Below, in pieces: positions 48,211 to 57,658 of a stretch of 64,000 nt of DNA (positions are counted from its first letter, which is position 1; every line of letters starts with the position of its first letter). The position numbers and the translations under genes were made by a program. Under the pieces are notes generated by a model. The model saw only the letters and a program-made list of their open reading frames with translations, did not search any database and was not told the origin of the DNA. Source of the stretch: an uncultured Alphaproteobacteria bacterium (lineage in GTDB: Bacteria; Pseudomonadota; Alphaproteobacteria; Methylaequorales; Methylaequoraceae). The stretch is taken from assembly GCA_902526175.1 (NCBI GenBank), contig CABZJY010000006.1:1-64000 (forward strand), read 5' to 3'.

Positions 48211-49607
48211 CTTTTATAGTCTATTTTTGTTTTAGCTTTTTTTATAGCTTTTTTTATTTCAGAAAAAGCTGTTCCGCCTTCTGATTTTTTATTTTCAACT
48301 GATTTATGTGGGTCCAAAAAGTTATATATTTTTTTTGAAATCTTAGAGTCTAATTTCTTTAAATCATCGAGCTCAAGTTCAAATAAGTTACATTTCTTTT
48401 TTTCAGCCATTACTACAGCTTTACCAGCTAAATGATGAGCTTGTCTAAATGTATACCCAAGATTCATTACAATCCAATCTGCAAAATCTGTAGCAGTGGA
48501 AAAATTCAATTTTGATGAATTGTACATTTGCTTTTTGTTTATATTTATATCCTTAATAACTTCACACATGACTAGTAAAATTAGTTGTACAGTCTCATAG
48601 GTTTTAAATACAGGTATTTTGTCTTCTTGTAAATCTTTGCTGTATCCCATTGGCAATCCTTTCATTGTTGTCAACAATGACATTAGATTTGAATAAAGTA
48701 ATGATGTTTTTGCCCTAACTAATTCTACAGCATCTGGATTTTTCTTTTGAGGCATGATTGATGATCCTGTTGAAAGAGCATCAGAAAAACTTACAAATGA
48801 AAAACTACTACTACACCAAATAATAAGATCCTCTGATAGTCTTGAAAGGTGCATACCCAATATAGAAGAAGCTGATAAAAAATCTATTGCAAAATCTCTA
48901 TCTGAAACACTATCAAGAGAGTTGTTAGTTGGTTTATTAAAACCTAAACTTTTGGATATAAACTTCCTATCAATTTTATAAAAATTCGTACCAACCAATG
49001 CACCTGAACCTAGAGGACACTCATCTATAGTCTTTAGAAGGTTTTTAAACCGTTTTTTATCTCTTTCAAACATTTCAAAAAAAGCGAGAAAATAATGTGC
49101 AACAGAAATTGGTTGTGCATTTTGGAGATGAGTAAATCCCGGCATAATATTGAATAAGTTATCTTCTGATTTTTTTATAAGAACTTTTTGGAAATTATTA
49201 ATAAGTTTAATAATTTCTCCTACATTTTCTCTTATCCAAATTTTTAAATCTGTAGCTACTTGATCATTTCTAGATTTACCAGTGTGAAGTTTTCCTGCTA
49301 AATCACCAATATCTTCTTTTAAAGCCATTTCTATATTCATGTGTATATCCTCATAGTCAGCATTAAATAAAAACTTATTTTTTTTTATAGAGTCACTTAT
49401 TTTATTTAATCCATTTAAAATTTTCTTTAATTCTGATGAACTAACAATACCTGCTTTTTTTAATGATTTTGCATATACTAAACAAACTTTTATGTCCTGT
49501 TTAGCTAGTAGATAGTCGAAATCTATTGAATTATTAATTTTCTTTAGAAGAGCTGACGAATCTAGCTTAAATCTTCCTCCCCACAAAGGATTGATTTTTT
49601 TTGTCAT
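48207..49607 (-). CDS. argH: Argininosuccinate lyase
   Basis: LWGGRF, HTGKSRNDQVATDLKIW, GSSIMPQKKNPDAVELVRAK. Confidence 0.97.
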   Translation of the reverse strand: MTKKINPLWGGRFKLDSSALLKKINNSIDFDYLLAKQDIKVCLVYAKSLKKAGIVSSSELKKILNGLNKISDSIKKNKFLFNADYEDIHMNIEMALKEDIGDLAGKLHTGKSRNDQVATDLKIWIRENVGEIIKLINNFQKVLIKKSEDNLFNIMPGFTHLQNAQPISVAHYFLAFFEMFERDKKRFKNLLKTIDECPLGSGALVGTNFYKIDRKFISKSLGFNKPTNNSLDSVSDRDFAIDFLSASSILGMHLSRLSEDLIIWCSSSFSFVSFSDALSTGSSIMPQKKNPDAVELVRAKTSLLYSNLMSLLTTMKGLPMGYSKDLQEDKIPVFKTYETVQLILLVMCEVIKDININKKQMYNSSKLNFSTATDFADWIVMNLGYTFRQAHHLAGKAVVMAEKKKCNLFELELDDLKKLDSKISKKIYNFLDPHKSVENKKSEGGTAFSEIKKAIKKAKTKIDYKR

Positions 49608-49624
49608 TATCTTATCTTAAATAA

Positions 49625-50122
49625 GTGTTTAAAATTTTGTTCATATTTACCATTTTTTTTTATCATGCTAGCGCTAATGATAAAAGTGAATTAATAATTC
49701 ATAAAGTTCCTAAAAATATAAAAATTAGCGATGTTTACGATTCTAAGGATAAAATTGTCAATATATTTGATAAAAAAAAGAAATTTACAATTATTAACTT
49801 TTGGGCTACCTGGTGTGCACCCTGCATTAAAGAAATTCCAGACTTACTGAACATTCAGAGTAAGCAAGAAGAAAAATTCAATGTTTTTTTTGTCTCCGTT
49901 GGTTTCTCATCTCCAGAAGATATAAAAAAATTTAAGGAGAAACACAAATTCGAAGAAATGAAAGTTTTGTATGACAAAAATCTAGAATTTAGTAAAGATC
50001 TAGAAGTTAGCACCATACCAACAACAATCATAATAGATAACAAACAAAAAGAAATAATAAAAGCAATTGGATATATTGATTGGAATGCCAAAAAAAAAGT
50101 AGAGCTTCTTGAGAATTTATAA
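49625..50122 (+). CDS. tlpA: TlpA-family thiol-disulfide oxidoreductase
   Basis: Signal peptide; FTIINFWATWCAPCIKEIPDLLNIQ; cis-Pro region TIPTTIIID. Confidence 0.9.
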   Translation: MFKILFIFTIFFYHASANDKSELIIHKVPKNIKISDVYDSKDKIVNIFDKKKKFTIINFWATWCAPCIKEIPDLLNIQSKQEEKFNVFFVSVGFSSPEDIKKFKEKHKFEEMKVLYDKNLEFSKDLEVSTIPTTIIIDNKQKEIIKAIGYIDWNAKKKVELLENL

Positions 50123-51052
50123 CTTTTGCTCAAGAGCAGGCAAGACTTCAAACAAGTCACCAACTAAACCATAGTCTGAAAACTTAAATATTGGCGCCTC
50201 TTCATCTTTGTTTATCGCAACAATGAACTTAGAGTCTTTAATCCCAGCAATATGCTGGATGGCTCCTGAAATCCCTACAGCAATATAGAGATCAGGAGCA
50301 ACAATTTTTCCTGTCTGTCCAACTTGCCAATCATTAGGAACAAATCCTGCGTCAACAGCCGCACGGCTTGCACCAATAGCAGCTCCTAATTTGTCGGCAA
50401 TGCCCTCTAATAATTTAAAATTATCTCCGTTTTGCATACCTCTACCACCAGAAATTACAATTTTTGCAGCGGTCAATTCAGGTCTATCTGACTCAGATAA
50501 TTCATGTTTTACAAAGTTAACTTTACCATCAAAGGTTAGTGACGAGTCAATTACTTCAACAGTATTTTTAGATTCTTTTTTACATGGCTCAAAACAAGTT
50601 CCTCTTACAGTAATAACTTTAATTTTATCCTTTGATTTTAGTTTACACACAGCGTTACCTGCATAAATTGGACGTTCAAATGTTTCATGATCTAAAACAG
50701 TCATAATATCAGAAATCTGTTGTACATCTAAATGAGCAGCTATCCTTGGTAATAAATTTTTTCCAAAAGTAGTTGATGGAGCAAGAATATGGGTATATTC
50801 ACCACTTTCTAAAAATCCTGTAAGTGCTTTTGTAATATCCTCAGCAATTTGGCTTTCAAAAATTTCATGTTTTATTAAGGTTACTTTTTTTAAACCTGAT
50901 ATCTTTTCAGAATCTGATACAATTTCTTGTGATCCAGTTGAAAAAATTAACATTTCAATATTGTCATCAATTTTTAATCCAGCACTGATTGTACTTAACG
51001 TCGAAGGTTTTATTTTCTTATTATCGTGTTCTGCAATAACTAATATTTTCAT
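50117..51052 (-). CDS. etfA: Electron transfer flavoprotein alpha subunit
   Basis: [73 protein letters not shown]. Confidence 0.98.
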   Translation of the reverse strand: MKILVIAEHDNKKIKPSTLSTISAGLKIDDNIEMLIFSTGSQEIVSDSEKISGLKKVTLIKHEIFESQIAEDITKALTGFLESGEYTHILAPSTTFGKNLLPRIAAHLDVQQISDIMTVLDHETFERPIYAGNAVCKLKSKDKIKVITVRGTCFEPCKKESKNTVEVIDSSLTFDGKVNFVKHELSESDRPELTAAKIVISGGRGMQNGDNFKLLEGIADKLGAAIGASRAAVDAGFVPNDWQVGQTGKIVAPDLYIAVGISGAIQHIAGIKDSKFIVAINKDEEAPIFKFSDYGLVGDLFEVLPALEQKL

Positions 51053-51801
51053 GATAATACCTTAGCTTCACTTTTTAATTTACCAATTAATTCTTCAACA
51101 TCCTGGACCATTATTCCAGGTTTTCTCTCTGGTGGATCATTCACTTCAATAATTTCTAACCTACTTTCTAAATTTAATCCAAAAGAACCTACATCAATTT
51201 GCTCAATTTTTTTTTGCTTGGCTTTCATAATGTTTGGTAATGAAGCGTATCTAGGTTCGTTTAGCCTTAAATCTGTAGTAATTATGCAAGGAAGTTCTAC
51301 GGATATAGTTTCTAATCCACCGTCAATTTCTCTGGTAACATCAAATTTCTCACCATTTTTCTCAACTTTTGAAGCAAAGGTAGCTTGGGATAAGTTACAT
51401 ATTTGCGCTAACATTTGTCCGGTTTGATTACTGTCATCATCAATTGCTTGCTTTCCCATTATTATTATTTCTGGCTTTTCCTTCTCTACAATTTTACTTA
51501 TTACTTTTGCAACATTAAGAGGTTCTAGGTCACTTGTAGTTTTAACTAGTATGCCTCTGTCTCCTCCCATTGCTAAACCTGATCTAATTGTTTCTTGAGA
51601 AGATTCACTTCCAATAGATAACACAACAATTTCATTTAATATCCCTTTTTCTTTCATCTTAACAGCTTCTTCTACAGCTATCTCATCAAACGGGTTCATT
51701 GACATCTTTACATTCTCAGTCTCTACACCAGTCTTATCTGCCTTAACTCTTATTTTTACGTTATAATCAATAACTCTTTTTACACAAACTAAAGCTTTCA
51801 T
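51049..51801 (-). CDS. etfB: Electron transfer flavoprotein beta subunit
   Basis: [71 protein letters not shown]. Confidence 0.98.
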   Translation of the reverse strand: MKALVCVKRVIDYNVKIRVKADKTGVETENVKMSMNPFDEIAVEEAVKMKEKGILNEIVVLSIGSESSQETIRSGLAMGGDRGILVKTTSDLEPLNVAKVISKIVEKEKPEIIIMGKQAIDDDSNQTGQMLAQICNLSQATFASKVEKNGEKFDVTREIDGGLETISVELPCIITTDLRLNEPRYASLPNIMKAKQKKIEQIDVGSFGLNLESRLEIIEVNDPPERKPGIMVQDVEELIGKLKSEAKVLS

Positions 51802-51816
51802 AATTACTCCATTAAA

Positions 51817-52371
51817 TTAAAATTTTTTTCCAGGCACCCACAAAATATCACCTTTTTTTCTATTTTCAAACCTTGCAGCCACAAATAGAAAATCAGATAA
51901 CCTGTTGAGATATTTAAATACCATATCATTTATGTGTTCTTTTTCAGATAGCGTTACAAGTTTTCTTTCAGCTCTTCTAACAATACATCGACAATGATGC
52001 AAAAATGCTGAAGATTTTTGTCCTCCCGGTAAAATAAATGAGTTCAGCGGTTTAAGTGATTCATTAATCTCATCAATTTTATTTTCTAATTCTTCAACAT
52101 GAATTTTGGAAACTTTTAAACTCTTCTTTTGATTTGAGTCCGGAAAACATAAATCAGCTCCCAGATCAAACAGGTGGTTTTGAATCTTTTGTAATACTTC
52201 TTTTATTTTTGGAGAACAATATATTATGGCTATTCCAATAGCAGAATTTGCTTCATCTACTTCGCCATAAACATCAACCCTAAGACTATTTTTTTTTACT
52301 CTTGTTCCATCACCTAAAGAAGTTTCACCCTTGTCTCCACCTCCAGTATAAATTTTGTCTAATCTTATCAA
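51817..52371 (-). CDS. pduO: Cob(I)alamin adenosyltransferase, PduO type
   Basis: IYTGGGDKGETSLGDGTRVKK, DVYGEVDEANSAIGIA, CRCIVRRAERKLV, LNRLSDFLFVAAR. Confidence 0.94.
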   Translation of the reverse strand: MIRLDKIYTGGGDKGETSLGDGTRVKKNSLRVDVYGEVDEANSAIGIAIIYCSPKIKEVLQKIQNHLFDLGADLCFPDSNQKKSLKVSKIHVEELENKIDEINESLKPLNSFILPGGQKSSAFLHHCRCIVRRAERKLVTLSEKEHINDMVFKYLNRLSDFLFVAARFENRKKGDILWVPGKKF

Positions 52372-52377
52372 ACGATT

Positions 52378-52584
52378 CTAACCAATGATTTGCTTTTTTG
52401 CATATATAGCTATAACTAATATAACGATCGCAAAAAATTGAAGAAAAACCCTGTATCTCATAAATTTGTTTATTTTATTAGAAGGATCATTCTTGGACTT
52501 TGCTGTATATAGCAGTCCAGCAATAAGGGAAAGAAATGTCAAAACTACCATTAACAGGATAATAAGATTTAAAAAAAAAATCAT
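52378..52584 (-). CDS. Twin-transmembrane small protein (HIG1/DUF2909-like), 68 aa
   Basis: Two hydrophobic helices; SNKINKFMRYRVFLQFFAIVIL; between mcd and pduO. Confidence 0.75.
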   Translation of the reverse strand: MIFFLNLIILLMVVLTFLSLIAGLLYTAKSKNDPSNKINKFMRYRVFLQFFAIVILVIAIYAKKQIIG

Positions 52585-54266
52585 CAGTCTCTACCTAACA
52601 GACCTTTAGCTACTATTTGTGCTTGAATCTCAGCAGCCCCTTCGAAGATATTTAGAATTCTAGCGTCACATAACACCCTACTAATTGGATATTCCAAAGC
52701 GTACCCATTGCCTCCATGTATCTGTAGGCCACTATCCGCAACAGACCAAGCTACTCTAGCAGCAAGCAGCTTTGCCATACCAGCTTCAATATCACATCTT
52801 TCGTCATTATCCTTTTCTCTTGCCGAAAAAAGCGTGATCTGTCTTGCTATGGATGTTTCTATTACCATTAATGCAAGTTTCATGGCTATTCTTTGAAATT
52901 CAACGATTGGTTTACCAAACTGTGACCTATCTTTAGCGTATTGCAAACTAATATCTAATGCAGATTGTGCGACACCGACCGCCCTTGCAGCTGTTTGAAT
53001 CCTGGCTGATTCAAAAGTTTCCATTAACTGTTTAAAGCCCATTCCTTCCTTTTCGCCGAGCAGATTCTTTTTTGAAACTTTAATATTGTCTAGTGCTATT
53101 TCATATTCTTTCATACCCCTGTATCCTAAGACTTCAATTTCACTTCCACTCATTCCATCCATAGGAAAAGGATTTTCACAGTTTCCTCTTGGTTTTTCAA
53201 CCAAAAACATACTTAGTCCTTTGTAACCCTTTTCATCAGAGTTGGTTCTTGCAAGTACAGTCATTAAATCAGATCTAGCACCATGTGTTATCCATGTTTT
53301 GTTTCCATTAATAGTGTATTCTTCATCATTTAAAACTGCTCTTGTTGACAAACTTCCAAGATCAGACCCAGTATTTGGTTCAGTAAAAACAGCTGTTGTA
53401 AGCGTCTCTCCAGATGCAATTTTTGGCAAATACTTTTGTTTTTGTTCTTCGGTTCCGCCTAATCTTATCAATTCGCCTGCTATTTCAGCTCTTGTTCCTA
53501 GTGAGCCAGCTGCTAGAAACCCTCTGGAGAGTTCTTCAGTAACAACACACATCGCAACTTTTCCCATACCTAAACCACCATATTCTTCTGGAATAGCTAT
53601 ACTAAAGACTCCTAAATCAGACATTTTAGAGAGTATCTCATCAGGAATCAGTTTGTCTGCTAAATGCCACTCATTAGCTTCAGGTATAATTTCTTCATCA
53701 GTAAATTTTTTAAATTGATCTTGGATCATTTCCAATGTCTCATCACCCAAGCCTAGACTTGGAAAATTACCTTGACATAGATATTTGACAATTTCGTTCT
53801 TTACATCCTCTGACAGTCCATAGTTAATCACTTCACTAAAATTTTCTTCATTAAAAAAACTGAAATCTTCCGAGGTTAATCCCAAATCCTCAGGCCTAAT
53901 AATCTCTGATTGACTCATCATAATTCCATTTTTAATTTGCATGAGATATTCAGAGAAGCCACCGGCAAGTACTAAAGCATCTAGAGGAGAATTTTTATTA
54001 GTCGAGGATAGTCTTTTGTACCATTGCAACAATTCTCTTAAGCTTATTCTGTAGGTCTCAAACCAGGCATAACCGTGAGATTTGTATTGAACTTTCTCAA
54101 GTAAAGATGAACTAACTCTTCCATCCTTTACACAGCTAGATTTTAAAAAGCTACTAACTTTTTTGCTTAAAATCTCAAGTTTTTTAAGAATAAGGTCATA
54201 AGAATTGATCTTATCTTCAATCTCCGATTTTATTTCGGTTTTATCTATTAAATTTGAACTATCCAT
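52584..54266 (-). CDS. mcd: (2S)-Methylsuccinyl-CoA dehydrogenase (acyl-CoA dehydrogenase with N-terminal extension)
   Basis: About 180-aa N-terminal extension (HGYAWFETYRISLRELLQW) before the ACAD core (FTEPNTGSDLGSLSTRAV; GNGYALEYPISRVLCDARILNIFEGAAEIQ); in an operon with ccrA. Confidence 0.88.
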   Translation of the reverse strand: MDSSNLIDKTEIKSEIEDKINSYDLILKKLEILSKKVSSFLKSSCVKDGRVSSSLLEKVQYKSHGYAWFETYRISLRELLQWYKRLSSTNKNSPLDALVLAGGFSEYLMQIKNGIMMSQSEIIRPEDLGLTSEDFSFFNEENFSEVINYGLSEDVKNEIVKYLCQGNFPSLGLGDETLEMIQDQFKKFTDEEIIPEANEWHLADKLIPDEILSKMSDLGVFSIAIPEEYGGLGMGKVAMCVVTEELSRGFLAAGSLGTRAEIAGELIRLGGTEEQKQKYLPKIASGETLTTAVFTEPNTGSDLGSLSTRAVLNDEEYTINGNKTWITHGARSDLMTVLARTNSDEKGYKGLSMFLVEKPRGNCENPFPMDGMSGSEIEVLGYRGMKEYEIALDNIKVSKKNLLGEKEGMGFKQLMETFESARIQTAARAVGVAQSALDISLQYAKDRSQFGKPIVEFQRIAMKLALMVIETSIARQITLFSAREKDNDERCDIEAGMAKLLAARVAWSVADSGLQIHGGNGYALEYPISRVLCDARILNIFEGAAEIQAQIVAKGLLGRD

Positions 54267-54328
54267 AAAAAATCTCCTTACTTATATTACTAACTAATAT
54301 ATTTTTATCAATCTTCAATCAAGAATGA

Positions 54329-55555
54329 TTATTTTAACTCCTTAAAACTCTTCATACCAGTTTTTTTTGCTTGAACTAGTGCAGCCATATTTCCGGGCAA
54401 ATGTTCATTATTCATCATTTTTGTATGTGCTGCTGGAATTTTTTCCCACAAAAAACATTCAGACATTAGTGGCTTTATAAGTTTATTTATCATCATATCA
54501 TTAGCTTGGTTAGCCTGATAGAGGTTTGCAAAGTGGCTACCTTGTATTCTTTTTTGTCGCATCCAAATATATCTCGCATCCATGGTCAAATTGTAGCCAG
54601 ATGTACCAGCGCATATTACAACCATACCACCAGTTTTAACTAAATAACATGATACTGGAAAAGTTGATTCGCCAGGATGTTCAAATACGATATCCACATC
54701 CTTTTTGCCAGTTATATTCCATATATCTTTCCCAAGAACTCTACATTTTTTAATAAAGTCTAAATACTCTTCCTGATTTTTGACATCTGGTAACTGACCA
54801 AAACAGTCATATTTTTTTCTATTCAGTACTCCAGAAGCCCCTAGTTTCTCAACAAAAGGGATTTTATCATCATCAGATATAATTCCAATCGCATTAGCTC
54901 CTACTGCTTTACAAATTTGTACAGCCATACTACCTATACCTCCTGAAGCTCCCCAAACTAGGACGTTCATTCCGGGTTTTAATGCATGAGGAGGATGTCC
55001 AAATAACATCCTAAATGCAGTTGCCAAAGTGAGTGTGTAGCAACCACTTTCTTCCCAAGATAGATGTTCAGGTTTCTTAAGTAATTGTCTTGACTGAACC
55101 GTTGTAAATTGAGCAAATGATCCATCATTAGTTTCATAACCCCAAATTCTTTGAGATTTGGAATACATAGGTTCTCCTCCATTACACTCTTCATCATCCC
55201 CATCATCACGATTACAATGAATTATAACTTCATCCCCAACTTTCCACCTTTTTACATTTTCACCTACAGCCCAAACTATACCTGAGGCATCTGATCCACC
55301 AATATGATATCCAGTATCCTCACCTATAACAGATATAGGTATTCCTTGAGATGCCCAAACATTGTTGTAATTTATTCCCACGGCCATTACCATTACCAAA
55401 ACCTCGTCCTGTTTAGGTTTTTGAACTGGCATTTTTTCAATCTGCATAGCTTTCTCTGGAACTCCGAGTCTATCCTCTCTTATTACCCAGGCATACATTT
55501 CCTCAGGCACCTCGCCTAAGGGTGGGATTTCTCCAATTTCATAAATTTTTTTCAT
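54329..55555 (-). CDS. ccrA: Crotonyl-CoA carboxylase/reductase
   Basis: MDR family: GSDASGIVWAVGENVKRWKVGDEVIIHCN, RIWGYETNDGSFAQFT, LVWGASGGIGSMAVQICK, FEHPGESTFPVS; beside ecm and mcd. Confidence 0.94.
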   Translation of the reverse strand: MKKIYEIGEIPPLGEVPEEMYAWVIREDRLGVPEKAMQIEKMPVQKPKQDEVLVMVMAVGINYNNVWASQGIPISVIGEDTGYHIGGSDASGIVWAVGENVKRWKVGDEVIIHCNRDDGDDEECNGGEPMYSKSQRIWGYETNDGSFAQFTTVQSRQLLKKPEHLSWEESGCYTLTLATAFRMLFGHPPHALKPGMNVLVWGASGGIGSMAVQICKAVGANAIGIISDDDKIPFVEKLGASGVLNRKKYDCFGQLPDVKNQEEYLDFIKKCRVLGKDIWNITGKKDVDIVFEHPGESTFPVSCYLVKTGGMVVICAGTSGYNLTMDARYIWMRQKRIQGSHFANLYQANQANDMMINKLIKPLMSECFLWEKIPAAHTKMMNNEHLPGNMAALVQAKKTGMKSFKELK

Positions 55556-55570
55556 ATTTTTATTAAACTC

Positions 55571-55590
55571 TCTGTTAAAAATTTAACAGA
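55571..55590. promoter_or_regulatory. Inverted repeat TCTGTTAAA-aa-TTTAACAGA in the ccrA/ecm divergent intergenic region
   Basis: Direct reading; 9-bp perfect arms, 2-nt spacer. Confidence 0.75.
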
Positions 55591-55666
55591 TTTGTAACAC
55601 AGATATTAAAAAAAAACATAAATTTCTTGTTGAAAGTCAAAATAAGTATTATTTTTTTATTCTGTT

Positions 55667-57658
55667 ATGAATGAATTACGTGATAAACCCTGGGTTATAA
55701 GAACTTATGCAGGTCATTCATCTGCTGAAGACTCAAATAAGCTTTATAGGAAAAATTTGTCTAAGGGCCAAACTGGCCTTTCAATTGCATTTGACCTCCC
55801 AACACAAACAGCTTACGATTCTGATGATGTGGTTGCAAAAGGTGAAGTGGGTAAAGTAGGTGTTCCCGTCAGCCATATAGGCAACATGATGACACTATTT
55901 AACAAAATTCCTTTAGAAAAAATGAATACTTCAATGACTATTAATGCGCCTGCTGCTTGGTTATTAGCACTTTACATAGCAACGGCTGAAAAACAGGGTT
56001 TGAAGCGTTCCACTTTGTCCGGAACCACCCAAAATGACATTACAAAAGAATATCTATCTAGAGGTACCTATATTTTTCCTCCAGAGGCTAGTTTGAAATT
56101 AACCTCTGATATTATAAAATTTACAACCTCTGAAGTTCCTAAGTGGAATCCTATGAATGTATGCTCCTACCATTTGCAAGAAGCAGGTGCTACCCCTGAG
56201 CAAGAATTATCATTTGCGCTAGCTACAGCTATAGGAATATTAGAATATGTGAAGAAAAATTCTAAGATGAATCACACAATGTTTGAAAAAATTGTTGGAA
56301 GAATTAGTTTTTTTGTTAATTCAGGTATGAAGTTTTTGACAGAAACATCAAAAATGATTGCTTTTACTGAAATGTGGCAAGATATATGTAAAACCCGATT
56401 TAAAATTGAAAATCCAAAATACAGAAGATTTAGGTATGGAATGCAAGTAAACTCGCTTGGTTTAACTGAACTCCAACCTGAGAACAATGTTTACAGGATT
56501 TTAATTCAAATGCTCCCAGTTGTAATTGCCAAAAATTCTCGAGCTAGGGCTGTACAACTTCCAGCGTGGAATGAAGCTCTAGGACTTCCAAGACCCTGGG
56601 ATCAACAATGGAGTTTAAGACTCCAGCAGATAATGGCTTATGAAACCGATTTATTGAATTTCGAAGATATATTTGATGGTTCTAAAGCTATTAGAAAAAA
56701 AGTACAGGATCTTAAAAAATCAGCAAAGAATGAATTAAAAACAATTGATAAACTTGGTGGATTAAAAGTTGCAATAGAAAATGGTTATATGAAAAAAAAG
56801 TTGGTTGAGTCACAAACAGATAGACAAAAAAATATTGAGAAGGGTGTACAAAAAGTTGTTGGTGTAAATTGTTACACTGAAGGAGAGGGATCTCCACTCC
56901 TTGATTCTAATGATGGTGGATTTATGAAAGTTGATAAAAAAGCAGAATTAAACCAAATCAAAAATGTAATTGAGTGGAAAGAAAAAAGAAATCCAGCAAA
57001 GATAAATAAACTCTTAAAAGTTTTAAAATCGAAAGCAGAATGTGGAGAAAATATTATGGAAACATCGATTGAATGTGCTCATGCTGGTGTAACAACAGGT
57101 GAGTGGGGTAAAGTAATGAGAGAGGTGTATGGTGAATATAGAGCTCCAACAGGGATTCTATCTTCATCATTAAATTTAAATAAAAGTGATACATCTCAGC
57201 TTGAAAAAATTAGAAAAAGGGTTAACGAAATTACAAAAAAAATTGGCATTAGACCAAAAATGCTTGTAGGTAAACCAGGATTGGATGGTCACTCTAATGG
57301 CGCAGAACAAATCGCAGTTAGAGCTCGTGATATAGGTCTTGAAGTTGTTTACGATGGAATAAGATCATCACCTGAACAACTTGCAAATACGTGTATAGAA
57401 GAGGGAGTTCATATTGTGGGTCTATCAATTTTGTCAGGATCACATCTTTTTTTGGTAAAAGAATTTCTTAAGCTATTAAAAACAGCAAATATCTCAAAAA
57501 TTCCTGTAGTCGTAGGAGGCATAATTCCTCCGACAGATGAAAAGAAACTGATTAAAATGGGAATATCAGCTGTATTCACTCCTAAAAATTTCCAAATTTT
57601 TGATATAATGTCTGAAATCGTTGAAATAATTGATAAAAAAACAAGAAAAAAAGATTAG
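55667..57658 (+). CDS. ecm: Ethylmalonyl-CoA mutase (B12-dependent)
   Basis: RTYAGHSSAEDSNKLYRKNLSKGQTGLSIAFDLPTQTAYDSD, NPMNVCSYHLQEAGATPEQELSFALATA, B12-binding GLDGHSNGAEQIA; beside ccrA. Confidence 0.93.
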   Translation: MNELRDKPWVIRTYAGHSSAEDSNKLYRKNLSKGQTGLSIAFDLPTQTAYDSDDVVAKGEVGKVGVPVSHIGNMMTLFNKIPLEKMNTSMTINAPAAWLLALYIATAEKQGLKRSTLSGTTQNDITKEYLSRGTYIFPPEASLKLTSDIIKFTTSEVPKWNPMNVCSYHLQEAGATPEQELSFALATAIGILEYVKKNSKMNHTMFEKIVGRISFFVNSGMKFLTETSKMIAFTEMWQDICKTRFKIENPKYRRFRYGMQVNSLGLTELQPENNVYRILIQMLPVVIAKNSRARAVQLPAWNEALGLPRPWDQQWSLRLQQIMAYETDLLNFEDIFDGSKAIRKKVQDLKKSAKNELKTIDKLGGLKVAIENGYMKKKLVESQTDRQKNIEKGVQKVVGVNCYTEGEGSPLLDSNDGGFMKVDKKAELNQIKNVIEWKEKRNPAKINKLLKVLKSKAECGENIMETSIECAHAGVTTGEWGKVMREVYGEYRAPTGILSSSLNLNKSDTSQLEKIRKRVNEITKKIGIRPKMLVGKPGLDGHSNGAEQIAVRARDIGLEVVYDGIRSSPEQLANTCIEEGVHIVGLSILSGSHLFLVKEFLKLLKTANISKIPVVVGGIIPPTDEKKLIKMGISAVFTPKNFQIFDIMSEIVEIIDKKTRKKD

